From positions 1 to 64,000 of the forward strand of contig BGKB01000142.1 of assembly GCA_003116975.1 (NCBI GenBank): DNA of 64,000 nt, given 5' to 3'. The position numbers and the translations under genes are program-made. Positions 1 through 10,146 of this stretch are shown here, one piece after another (the first letter of the stretch is position 1; every line of letters starts with the position of its first letter). Under the pieces are notes generated by a model. It ran no database searches, was not told the origin of the DNA, and worked only from the letters and a program-made list of their open reading frames with translations. The DNA is from Aurantiochytrium sp. KH105. Its lineage: Eukaryota; Sar; Bigyra; Thraustochytrida; Thraustochytriidae.

Positions 1-752
1 GAAAGGAGGCCTCGTGTGCCATTTGCCTCGTCATTTATCCCGCCGATGAGGGCGTCTCTTGCGCTGACGGTCACTTTACGTGCAAAGAGTGCTTGGGCCA
101 CGCAGTCCGTGCCGCGACTCAGCCTGATGCTCACGTGAACTTCTTGCGCGGTGGCAGCATGTGCTGTGTCGCGTCAGACTGCGAACTCCTCATCAGAGGA
201 CATGCCATAGCAACTGTTGTCCCAGAAGACTTTGCGAATTGGCTCAACATCGTGCGCAAGCATTTTGAGCGGGACGCCGCAGCCGAGCAGGAGCGCCAGC
301 TCTAGTTTCGTCTCGATGCAGCTCTGCGTGAACATGGGCTGGATCCGACGACGCAGAATCACCCTCACACAATTCAAGATTCAGTCCTCGTCATGTCGTG
401 CCCGCGCTGCTCGACAGCCTTTGCCGACTTTGACGACGGCTGTGCTCTGTCATGCGGCGTTTGCCCGTGTCGTTTCTGCGCATGGTGTCTCCAGGATACA
501 GGCAATAATAACCCACAGGCTTGCCATCAGCACGTGGCGAGATGCGCACCAAAACCTGGTGGAGAAAAGAATCCATTCTTTAGCGATTTCGCTGTTGTAC
601 AGCAAGCGTGGGCTCGACTTCGCGCACAACATCTACGTCACTACATGGCGAAAACGATCGTAGACGCAGGCATACGTGCCATCGTCCAGGCCAAGCTACT
701 TCCACTCCTTACGCCGGACGTTGTCGGCCAAAACTTCAGGTTCGACTGGTAA
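1..752 (+). pseudogene. RING/IBR-like zinc-finger protein, 5' truncated by window edge, interrupted by in-frame TAG
   Basis: The frame is open from base 3 and encodes a RING-like cysteine array (CAIC, then CADGHFTCKECL). It reaches a TAG at 303-305, continues in the same frame with no other stop through 306-392 and then encodes a second array (CPRC, CPCRFCAWC, CHQHVARC) before a TAA at 750-752. Both halves look like parts of one RING/IBR-type ubiquitin-ligase-like protein, so the TAG most likely splits an originally continuous gene. I found no GT..AG pair that would neatly splice the TAG out. The upstream part lies outside the window. It could be a recent pseudogene, a read-through gene or a sequencing error. 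A downstream ATG at 393 could make a 119-residue product holding only the second zinc array. The family assignment rests on cysteine/histidine spacing alone. Confidence 0.5.
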
Positions 753-3120
753 ATGTTGCGAGAATGTTTGAAACGCCCTTGCCCTTGCCCTGAAGTGCTC
801 GCCGAGGCCCAAGACGCTGCTGCGGTCTTCCTTCGCCTTCCTCGCTGCTTACTGCACGCAAGGTCGAGTCGACGAAAGACGCGAGACGGCCTTTGCAGCT
901 CGCGCGCCTCGATTCACCGCAGCTCACCAAACGCAGCCTCATCCCGAGCCACCGCTCCTCTCGTGGCTCGCCCGCGTCGCCGGCGCCCGCGTCGGCAAGC
1001 GGGCCCTCGTGCCTTCATGGTCTTCGTCGATCTCCGCATCGCTCCGGCGCCAAGGCGCTGCGGCGAGGCTTGCCGCAAGCGCGCGCCCGCCCGGAGGCGC
1101 CTCGGGCTCTCGACGCCGTCCGTCGGGCCTGCGCGCTGCCTAGCCCTGGCGTCTCCGCAGCGTCGGGCATCATCGTCTGTTTACGTTGGCGGTGTCGTTA
1201 AATACGTCATTCACAGTGACAGACTTTCCGTGTTCTGTTCACTTGCTGCGCACAAGAACTCTAGTGTGGATGGGGAAAAAGAGCCCCGACATTGGCATCG
1301 CCATTGCCGCTCTTTCTCTCTCCCGAGGCACGCCTGACGAGGGGCAGATTTGACAATGACGATGGCGACGACGACGAAGAGGAGCGATGGCCTTCGTCGT
1401 CCAGTCCGCGTGTTGGCTTTTAGCCTGCAGCGCGCAAATTCGACCGAGCTGGCCAAACTAATAGTTGGCCAGCGATGCTGCTGAGCACAAAGGTTTCATC
1501 ACAATGCACACGAACCCAAGCGTGATGCACCACAGCATCGGCGATATCTCGCCATTCGGCAATAAGTTGATTGGGAAAAGGGTGGCTGGAAATGCAACTC
1601 ACTTCGTTTTTTTTCTTCAAAAGAATGTCGCTCGCTCTCTCTATCTTTCGTCCACGAAGCTCGGGCGTCAGAAGCGAACCAAAGCTGTTGGGCTGCTGCT
1701 GCTGCATTACCGCGCTTTAGCTGCCTTTGGCCTCGGGCAACGACTGCATTCCGGCATTCCATCAGCGTCAATGTTCATCTCCGCAGCATTTTCCGTGCGG
1801 AGGGCATGTATTGTTTGTGCAGGCATTCACCATGGCCGCGCGGCCCACGACAATACCCGCTCATTCCTCGTCCACGCCGGCGCAAACGGACGCGCCTAAA
1901 CGAGTCGACGCTGGCCGGATCACCTTTCGCCGCTGAAGGCCTGCGCAACCGTCATACCGTGCGGGGCTGAATGAAGACCCCGCGACCTGAAGTGCGTTTG
2001 TAGCGTGACGAGCAATGTATTTGTGCGCGTTGAAGCTTGCCTGACGTAAAAGTGCGAGAGTTCGAACATGCACAAGGTCAAACAAATGAAACGAGCCCAG
2101 ATTAATCTACGGCGACCTTGCTGAGAAACCACAAAGGCAGAGAGGAGGTGTTCGATTGGCTGCCGAAAGGGCCGACCAGAGCCAGTCCTAATAAGGGATT
2201 GCAAGACATGGCGTTCTCATCAGCACGTGTGAGCGTGAGAAGTCGTCAGCGCTGGCGAGCATCGCTCTGGCCTGACAACTTGGCCTGTCCTTCGCGCGCT
2301 GCACAGGGCACGGCATCAGCACGTTGCGCAGCCAGACAGACAGAGCACGAGAGATGTGCGGGAGATCAGCTGGCTGCCCGTCTGCCCGCCCGCCGATCCG
2401 ACGAGCCCAAGTCTGCGCAAGGGCAGCTTCGGCAAGGCGGCCTTGTCCAAAGACAGTTCTTTTGTGTGTGGCACCCCGCCTATAGCATGCTTCGAGTGAG
2501 GGACCACGAGTCACGTCGTGTACTACAGCAATGAAGGGCTGGCTTTCCGTACAAACGACCTGCGTCTGTCTGTGTAGAACGAACCACGCGCTCGCGCGAC
2601 GCTTCTGCGCGAGCTCGGCGCGGCGGCAGAGGCGACCTTGTCAGCGCAATGTCTCGACGTTGTCCCGTCCTTCCGGCGCGGCGGCTCGTGTGAAACAACG
2701 CTCAGACCCCACCATGCAATCCCATCGCACAGAGCGCTGCTCGCCTCGGCCCTTCTCCTCCCATCCAGCCACCATGGCCGCCGCCGCTCCCTCGACCACG
2801 GCGCGATCTCCCGCCGTTCTCCCTCCCTGCAGCAGCGGCTGCAAGCACGTGCCGCTCTCCCAAGTATCTTTCACGTAGTCCTACTACTACCGCGAAGGGG
2901 GAGGGGAACCGCAGCGATGAGTCGATCGACGGGCGCAGCAAGAAGGAACGCAGCGGGAAACACCAGACGCGCTTCGTCGACAGGACTGGCCAGTCCGTGG
3001 CCGCGCCAGGAGAGAGCGGGCTTGCGCAGCGCGCGCGCTCCTTCTCCTCCTCCTCCTCCTCCTCCTCCTCCTCCTCGCGCGATCGAGGAAAGTAAGAAAG
3101 AAAAATAGGGCGAGCCCAGC
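753..3120. other. Intergenic, no supported gene
   Basis: About 2.4 kb with only low-complexity, Arg/Ser/Ala-rich open frames on both strands and no recognisable domain. The last 80 bases before the next start hold a (CTC)n tract and a purine-rich leader. It presumably contains the promoter and 5' leader of the NACHT-WD40 gene. Confidence 0.6.
3044..3076 (+). repeat. (CTC)n microsatellite
   Basis: Eleven tandem CTC units end about 45 bases before the start codon of the NACHT-WD40 gene, so they probably lie in its core promoter or 5' leader. Confidence 0.9.
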
Positions 3121-6100
3121 ATGGGTTGGGCGACGCGCTTGCTCACGCTCTTCAACAGAGGACGTGACGACGAAGCCACCACCGACGCGGAAGACGAGCC
3201 GATCGAACGAGTGCTGCCTGCGGGCATTGCCCTTCTCGTGGTCTACGACCCGGCAGATGAGCAAGTAGCCACAGACTTGATCGAGAAGCTCCAACCTCAC
3301 CTCAGCTTACCAGTGCGCACCGCGAGCCATGTCGCAGAGGCAAAAAAGGAGGCCAAGGCGGCCAAGGTGGCCGCGATGCTAGTGAGCGCAGCATTACAAA
3401 GGAACAAACCACTCGTCGAGGTCGTAGCTCGCAAGCTACCCCATGCGCTCGTTCCAGTCGTCGTGGACAAGGCAATGATCCTGCAAGAGTCGTGGCACAG
3501 CGCAATCAGCTATCGTATGGCCGACGAGGTACAATTTGACTTTTGCGAGCCTGCAACAGCCATCATTTCTCATCTTCTCGACCAGATTCAACTCAAAGGA
3601 AGCGGCAAGTACATTCGCAAGATCTTTGACGCATTTATTTCTTACGACAGGGACGCGTGCGACATGGCAAAAGAGATCGCGAAGCGCCTCAAAGACCAAC
3701 ATGATTTGAAAATATGGCTTGACGAAAACCAGGGGCTGCGAAGCGCCGACGAGAGCGTGTCACAAGGTATTGCATTATCCAAGGTCTTCCTCGTCCTCGC
3801 AACCGAGGGGTACATGGACAAGGTGAACCGAGGAGACCGCCGCGAGAAATGCGTCCAAGAATTTTTGCACGCCCGCGAGAATCGCGCAGATCGGATTGTG
3901 GTCGCTGCGCTGGAACCGACCATGGCCGATGCCGTGACCCGATGGAAGGGGCAATTTCGACTCGCTCTCAATCAACAGTCACCCGATGATCTATCGTCTC
4001 TATCGAATGAAGCCATAACGCGTCTTGTCGGCACAATATGGTCACGCATCGATTTCCCAGAGGCCTCGTCGGACCTGACACCCCTTATGTGGAGCATTGA
4101 TTATAGGTTGCGCCCTTGCAGCTCCGAGGAATATATGAAAGAAAAAGCACAAAGCTTCACTGTCGGCACGCGAAGCTGGATCATCGACGAGCTTTGCGAC
4201 TGGTACAACAAGAAGCAGAGTGCCGTCTTCATTCTTGTGGGCGACGGCGGCGTCGGCAAAAGCGTCATCATGGCCGAGCTTTGCCACCGCGGAGGCGCTC
4301 TGAAAACTGATGAAGATGTTGAAAAGAGCAAGGCTGATGAAAGCGCCGAGCCGCAACGAAAGTCGTCACGTGTACGTAGCCTGTGGCGTCGTTGCAAGAA
4401 AGAGCGCTCGCCTCTTTTTGTTGCAGCGTACCATTTCTTTCGGCATAGTCAAGTCACGACCGCTGCGCCAAAAGAGGCTCTTGTGAGCATTGCATGGCAG
4501 CTTTGCCTGAGCGTGCCTGGCTTTGCCGATGCGCTGGACTCCGTGAATCTTGGCGGTATCCGCGAAGAGACGCTGGCGGATCTTTTCGAGACCATTATCG
4601 TCTATCCTGCAACCAAGCTCGGTCCAGACCAGATGCGGCAAGTGGTCATGCTCGACGCTCTCGACGAGTGCAGCAAAAGCGACGATGTCTTGACAAAGGT
4701 CATTCGTACGTGGAAGGATGTGATGCCGGCATGGCTCAGCTTGGTCGTGAGCACGCGTCCCGAAGGCGAGATCCAGCGCGGTATCACCAACTACAGCCTT
4801 GATTCGAAAGTGCTGGAGCTCAAGGACGAACAGAACTTTTGCGACATCGAAAAGCACATCGAGCATTTGCTGTGCGACATGAAAGATACCGTGGACCAAA
4901 AGGACGTTGCTTCTTGCGCCAAGATTCTTTCCGAACGATCCGAAGGTCTCTTTCTCTGGGCGAGCTTCCTTCCCGAGACCCTGAATCGGATGCACGAGGA
5001 GAAACAAGGTGGAGTGCTGACCTTGCAGGACATCTCGCACAAAGACGCCATTCCCAATGGGCTTGGCGGCATGTTCAAAGAGTACTTTGAGCGCCTGCAA
5101 GAAAAAGTTGGCGGGGAGAAGACGTACAAGATGCTCTTGGCGCCAATCATAGCTGCTCGTGAACCGCTGAGTGTCGAGCAACTAAGCGCAATTCTGCAAT
5201 TAGATCAAGATGATATGGATGATATGGTCGACGACGCGAGCAATCTCTTATACCGAAACGGCGATGGTCGTGTGGCACTCATTCATAAGCGCATGGCAGA
5301 CTGGCTCTCAGATAAGAAGCAGAGCGGAAAAAAGCTCTTCGTGAAGAAAAAAGACGGGCATAAACAATTGGCCGACTACTGCAGCAGCTCGCGCGGCGAC
5401 GTATTTTCGCACCGTCACGCCGTATTTCACCTCATCAAGAGCGGCGAGCACGCTGAGGCTTTCGAGCTCCTGAATGACTTTGCATGGGTACAGAGCGCCA
5501 TCTCTGTTGGTGACGATGAAGCGCAAAGGCGCGCCACAATCAGAAACCTCATTCGCGACTGCGTCGAACTCGGCATCTACTTTGCGCCCGAAAGTGATAC
5601 GCCCCGCTTTCTGAGCAAAGCAGTACATGCCCTAAGCTACGATTCCAACGAACTTGCATCGCAAGTTCTGGCCCGTTCTGGTCACGACTCGACCGATCAC
5701 TTGGCACTCAGTCTACGAACACCTGATCAGCCATGGCTGGAGCCTACTCGCGTCACCCTTGCTCATCCTCGCGGTCTCTTGCTACACATGTTGAAGACCT
5801 TTGTCAACAGCGTGGCGATACAGGGCGACACCATCGTTAGTGGGTCATGGTACAGAACGGTGCGCATCTGGAACGCTACGTCGGGCGAGGAGCAGCATGT
5901 GTTGAGAGGGCACTCTGGTCATGTCTGGAGCGTGGCGATACAGGGCGACACCATCGTCAGTGGGTCCTCGGACAAGACGGTGCGCATCTGGAACGCTACG
6001 TCGGGCGAGGAGCAGCACGTGTTAAAGGGACACTCTGGTGACGTCTGGAGCGTGGCGATACAGGGCGACACCATCGTCAGTGGGTCCTTGGACAAGACGG

Positions 6101-7551
6101 TGCGCATCTGGAACGCTACGTCGGGAGAGGAGAAGCACGTGTTGGGACACTCTAATTACGTCAGGAGCGTGGCGATACAGGGCGACACCATCGTCAGTTG
6201 TTCTGATGACAAGACGGTGCGCATCTGGAACGCTACGTCGGGCGAGGAACAGCACGTGTTACACTCTGGTTACTTCAAAAGCGTGGCGATACAGGGCGAC
6301 ACCATCGTCAGTGGGTCCTATGACGGAACGGTGCGCATCTGGAACGCTACGTCGGGCGAGGAGCAGCACGTGTTGAAGGGGCACTCTGGTCATGTCTTAA
6401 GCGTGGCGATACAGGGCGACACCATCGTCAGTGGGTCCTCGGACAAGACGGTGCGCATCTGGAACGCTACGTCGGGCGAGGAGCAGCACGTGCTGAAGGG
6501 GCACTCTGGACCGGTCTTGAGCGTGGCGATACAGGGCGACACCATCGTCAGTGCGTCCGGTGGGATATTTCTGACGGACAAAACGGTGTGCATCTGGAAC
6601 ACTACGTCGGGCGAGGAGCAGCACGTGTTGAAGGGGCACTCTTGTATCGTCAGCAACGTGGCGATACAGGGCGACACCATCGTCAGTGGGTCCTGGGACG
6701 CGACGGTGCGCATCTGGAACGCTACGTCGGGCGAGGAGCAGCACGTGTTGGAGGGGCACTCCAGCTGGATCTGTAGCGTGGCGATACAGGGCGACACCGT
6801 CGTCAGTGGGTCCGATGACAATACGGTGCGCATTTGGAACGCTACGTCGGGCGAGGAGCAGTATGTGTTGGAGGGGCACTCTAATTCGGTCCGGAGCGTG
6901 GCAATCGATGGCGACACCATCGTCAGTGGGTCCGATGACAATACGGTGCGCATCTGGAACGCTACGTCGGGCGAGGAGCAGTATGTGTTGGAGGGGCACT
7001 CTGGTACGGTCAACAGCGTGGCGATACAGGGCGACACCATCGTCAGTGGGTCCGATGATAATACGGTGCGCATCTGGAACACTACGTCGGGCGAGGAGCA
7101 GCACGTGTTGGAGGGGCACTCCAGCCGGATCTGGAGCGTGGCGATACAGGGCGACACCGTCGTCAGTGGGTCCTATGACATCACGGTGCGCATCTGGAAT
7201 GCTACGTCGGGCGAGGAGCAGCACGTGTTGAAGGGGCACTCTGATATGGTCAGCAGCGTGGCGATACAGGGCGACACCGTCGTATCACAGTCACCCAAGG
7301 AGACTTGTTTCTGGAACGCTCGAACGGGCGAGGCACTCGACGCGGATGAAGCGGAGGCATCGATTACACCTGGAACAAAGACTTTGGTGAACGTTGAGAA
7401 CGGCACGCATGTGAAGCTTAGCGGAGGCATAGGCTTCACGACGAATCATGCCTTTTCGAAGACAGTTCGCGAGGGAAGTGTTTACGTTGTTGGCGACATT
7501 AGCGGAATGGTACATATTTTGCGCGTCCAAGGCGTTGAGACTGAGAGCTAA
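3121..7551 (+). CDS. TIR-NACHT-WD40 STAND receptor (NLR-like)
   Basis: A 1476-residue intronless protein. Residues ~35-157 look like a degenerate TIR fold (strand-like ALLVVYDPAD). Residues ~167-285 form a clearer TIR domain (FDAFISYDRDAC at 169-180) with E247 in REKCVQEF, the position of the catalytic glutamate in NADase TIRs. A NACHT NTPase follows: Walker A GDGGVGKS at ~374-381, Walker B LDALDEC at ~511-517 and VVSTRPEGE at ~543. A helical linker runs to ~896, then about 13 WD40 repeats of 40 residues plus a divergent closing blade (GSVYVVGDISGMVHILRV), enough for two seven-bladed propellers. The order signalling domain, NTPase switch, repeat sensor is that of STAND/NLR immune or allorecognition receptors. 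NADase activity, oligomerisation and an immune role are inferences. The start is the first ATG of the frame and has G at +4. Confidence 0.88.
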   Translation: MGWATRLLTLFNRGRDDEATTDAEDEPIERVLPAGIALLVVYDPADEQVATDLIEKLQPHLSLPVRTASHVAEAKKEAKAAKVAAMLVSAALQRNKPLVEVVARKLPHALVPVVVDKAMILQESWHSAISYRMADEVQFDFCEPATAIISHLLDQIQLKGSGKYIRKIFDAFISYDRDACDMAKEIAKRLKDQHDLKIWLDENQGLRSADESVSQGIALSKVFLVLATEGYMDKVNRGDRREKCVQEFLHARENRADRIVVAALEPTMADAVTRWKGQFRLALNQQSPDDLSSLSNEAITRLVGTIWSRIDFPEASSDLTPLMWSIDYRLRPCSSEEYMKEKAQSFTVGTRSWIIDELCDWYNKKQSAVFILVGDGGVGKSVIMAELCHRGGALKTDEDVEKSKADESAEPQRKSSRVRSLWRRCKKERSPLFVAAYHFFRHSQVTTAAPKEALVSIAWQLCLSVPGFADALDSVNLGGIREETLADLFETIIVYPATKLGPDQMRQVVMLDALDECSKSDDVLTKVIRTWKDVMPAWLSLVVSTRPEGEIQRGITNYSLDSKVLELKDEQNFCDIEKHIEHLLCDMKDTVDQKDVASCAKILSERSEGLFLWASFLPETLNRMHEEKQGGVLTLQDISHKDAIPNGLGGMFKEYFERLQEKVGGEKTYKMLLAPIIAAREPLSVEQLSAILQLDQDDMDDMVDDASNLLYRNGDGRVALIHKRMADWLSDKKQSGKKLFVKKKDGHKQLADYCSSSRGDVFSHRHAVFHLIKSGEHAEAFELLNDFAWVQSAISVGDDEAQRRATIRNLIRDCVELGIYFAPESDTPRFLSKAVHALSYDSNELASQVLARSGHDSTDHLALSLRTPDQPWLEPTRVTLAHPRGLLLHMLKTFVNSVAIQGDTIVSGSWYRTVRIWNATSGEEQHVLRGHSGHVWSVAIQGDTIVSGSSDKTVRIWNATSGEEQHVLKGHSGDVWSVAIQGDTIVSGSLDKTVRIWNATSGEEKHVLGHSNYVRSVAIQGDTIVSCSDDKTVRIWNATSGEEQHVLHSGYFKSVAIQGDTIVSGSYDGTVRIWNATSGEEQHVLKGHSGHVLSVAIQGDTIVSGSSDKTVRIWNATSGEEQHVLKGHSGPVLSVAIQGDTIVSASGGIFLTDKTVCIWNTTSGEEQHVLKGHSCIVSNVAIQGDTIVSGSWDATVRIWNATSGEEQHVLEGHSSWICSVAIQGDTVVSGSDDNTVRIWNATSGEEQYVLEGHSNSVRSVAIDGDTIVSGSDDNTVRIWNATSGEEQYVLEGHSGTVNSVAIQGDTIVSGSDDNTVRIWNTTSGEEQHVLEGHSSRIWSVAIQGDTVVSGSYDITVRIWNATSGEEQHVLKGHSDMVSSVAIQGDTVVSQSPKETCFWNARTGEALDADEAEASITPGTKTLVNVENGTHVKLSGGIGFTTNHAFSKTVREGSVYVVGDISGMVHILRVQGVETES
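5809..7320 (+). repeat. Tandem WD40-coding repeats, 120 bp unit, ~13 copies
   Basis: The unit encodes SVAIQGDTIVSGS-xxx-TVRIWNATSGEEQHVLKGHS-xxVx. Copies are almost identical in DNA, including silent positions. Two copies are one or two codons shorter (around 6145 and 6255), one carries a short insertion (around 6555-6575), and the last copy is degenerate. Differences cluster at the two or three codons after SGS and the three or four codons after GHS. Confidence 0.95.
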
Positions 7552-7914
7552 ACTCGATGTCTTCGTGCTGGATGCTCTTGTACATTGCCTTTCTGCCCCA
7601 GACAATACGTCCGTACAATCCTCTGTAGTACTATGCATTTCCATGCAAGGTCGGTCCGTATAAGCAGAATATGAAAGAAAATCAATATTTTGCACAAGAT
7701 TATAAAGTACAAAGGGCGGCGTTCCGCGTAATGCAGGTTGTAATCGAGATATGAGTTTGGAACTCCAGTTTGCATTTTGCAGTTTTTTTTTAACATTTCG
7801 TTCGGCAATTTTCGTTTGGAACTACCCTTTCGACGTGCTAGTGTCGGAGCAGCGGGGGAAAAGAAGAAGATAATGACTTGACTTTTTAAACATCAAGTAG
7901 ACTCCGCTTCTTGT

Positions 7915-8450
7915 CTTGCAAGAAGGCGGCGGATTTTGTATTGTTAGCGAGTGTTCTTTGCTGCTGCTCGGTGCGCTTGCTAGCTCTGGGTCTTTCCCCG
8001 TTTCGATCGATTTGGTTCTGCCTGCATCGGTGCGCGACTTTGTTAAGTTACAAATGCTTAAATTCAGTGATATCTACGTCACAGAACTAGTTCAACTCAA
8101 CTTTCTTTGCGTCTAGAATTATCCTAGAACTGCTCAGGTGCGGCCTCTTGTCGCTTCCTTGTTGACGATACCTTGTTTTATTATAGATTGAGAAGGAGAA
8201 CATGATAATTTGACTTAACGTAAAAGAATTTCCGCTTTGTCGCTGGCACGAAACGGGAAGGTAGGATGTAATGCAAGTGTCTCTCGCTGCTACTCGGAGC
8301 ACTTGCGGTTATGCCTGCATCGGTCTGCAACTTGTTGTTGAGTCCCGACTGCTTGACTTCAGTGGTAACTAGGTCGGGGACCTATTCATCTCTATTCAAT
8401 ACGTCTAGGGCTGTGCTGGGAACATTCTTGGTGGAGACTTGTTGTCGCTT
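7915..8450 (+). repeat. Degenerate direct duplication (two copies)
   Basis: About 250 bases from 7915-8165 recur in diverged form at about 8270-8450. Shared landmarks in the same order are a CTGCTGCTCGGTGCGCTTGC-like block, GCCTGCATCGGT, CGTCTAG and CTTGTCGCTTCC. Many substitutions and indels separate the copies. No coding capacity is evident. Confidence 0.45.
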
Positions 8451-8502
8451 CCAAGATCAACTTATTTTTAAGTGCGCGAACTTGTAGCCGCTTCTCATTA
8501 CC

Positions 8503-8552
8503 CAACGAATACTTTCCGTTGCGCCAGGATCTCAACGAGTACTTTATCGTTG
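8503..8552 (+). repeat. Paired hairpin-forming short repeats
   Basis: Two similar 19-20 base elements (CAACGAATACTTTCCGTTG at 8503-8521; CAACGAGTACTTTATCGTTG at 8533-8552) lie 11 bases apart. The second folds with a perfect 6 bp stem (CAACGA/TCGTTG), the first with a 5 bp stem. Function unknown. Confidence 0.4.
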
Positions 8553-10146
8553 GCTTTGTGCGGAGCTGATTGCTCTCGTCAAGGCTAACTCTTGGTCGAT
8601 GTACTAACGCGTCGATGCTCTTAGAGAGAACTTTCCTCCCGGCGCTCGATCGCTGAAACTACCCACTCCATCTTTGTGATTAAACACTTCCCTTGATTCA
8701 ACACATACTTTGACGCGGGCCCTGCGCGGGGACGAGTGCGCTCGCTTCGCTACCCTTCGACGATGTTCTACTGTAGTTTTCCTTCCGGCGTATTGGCAGC
8801 CAAGATTCAGCCACCCAAGGCGTCTGTCATCCTCAACTGTCAAGCCTAACCGGCCGAGCGTTCCGAAGGTTCCATGTGCTAGCGTGGCTCACACTCGAAT
8901 CGAGCGACGGGCTCGCGCGCGGCCAAGTCCGCGGCAAGCACGACGCGCGGCCCGGTGCGCGGGCCAGCCAACACGTGGCCTGGCGACGCGCACGCGCGCG
9001 CACAGTACGCACCGCCCGTCTGCGCACCCGCAGCGAAACGCGTACAGCTGGACACGCGCGGCAGTCTATCCTACATCTGACGAAGCAGGCACGATGACAA
9101 CCAGCGGAAGCGGTCCCATCCACCGCGTGGCTACGCTGTGCGACAGCTCGCGCGATCTTTAACGTCCCGGCCAATCCGCCGCCTTGCGCGCCTCAGCCGG
9201 TCTACCGTCTCGCGTGCGCCTCCGCCGACCGAAGGCCGCGTGGCGTGCCGTCGAATCAATTCCAAAATAGGCCTTTCCAAATCAAGCATCTTCATCTCCA
9301 TCAATACGGCGCGAGATTGGTGCAACTGTTTACTCCATCTTTGTGGTCAAACACTACCCGTAGGTATAATCATGTCTTTACAAAAAAAAAAGAAAGAGGA
9401 ACCAACTCATTACGGTCAATGGCACCACCACATGTCATGCATGATATAATCAGCGAAAATTAGAATGCGGCCGGTACGTGCAAGAAGGTAACCATGCGGC
9501 CTTCAATCATAAGTTGTCCGCATTGGTCCTTCAATGGGAGAAAAGTGCGTTCATCGCTCGCAGCCGCGCAGAATTACATTTTGCAGATCGAGGTATCTTG
9601 CTGCGCTGCGATCTGGACAAGAAGACGAGAGAAAAAGGATCTCTCCGTGCAAGTCTCACCGCTGGACCTCAGATCGCCGCTGGACGTCGAATTCCAGTAG
9701 GTTTTGATCGGTAATTGCGTGAGGCAAGCTGGGGCGGCTCAATTTTGCTTTGTTGCTTGCATGCGCATCGAGGAAAGGATTACATCTCCCGTGGTCTTCT
9801 GTGTGCGTATTTGTTAAAAGTGAGCTTTATGACAAACGGAGTTGGTTCGAAACAGCGGGCATCGAAATTTCCTTCACGCCCACGCAGTGCTTCTTATTTT
9901 TTTTAATTAATTTTAATTTTTTAACACGGAGTTCGCGAGTAAAGTACGTGATCGTCTCCTCATAATCGAAGGCCTCCTGGGCATCAGACCCATCCGGCTT
10001 TGCCTCGATCGGCGCGCGGCCGCGGCAGCGTGCGCGCGACCCCGGGGGAGGACGCCGGCCGGGAGCGCGCGGGCGTGCGGGGTGTCCCTGCAAAATTGCT
10101 TCGGCCCGGCAAAGACCTAATCAGCAGCTAATCATCAGGAAGCATC

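Noticed and set aside
753-1337. 194-codon frame after the RING-like gene
   Set aside because: Arg/Ala/Pro-rich with no domain and overlapped by several equally open frames.
6390-7239. Long minus-strand frames across the WD40 repeats with regular internal repeats
   Set aside because: They mirror the 120 bp coding repeats. The plus strand gives a canonical WD40 sequence.
5809-7320. CRISPR-like regular repeat spacing
   Set aside because: The units are 120 bp, almost wholly identical and in frame in a coding gene, with no unique spacers.
3121-7551. Bacterial origin of the TIR-NACHT-WD40 gene
   Set aside because: Similar layouts exist in bacteria, but base composition and start context match the neighbouring eukaryotic genes. 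Transfer cannot be argued without a phylogeny.
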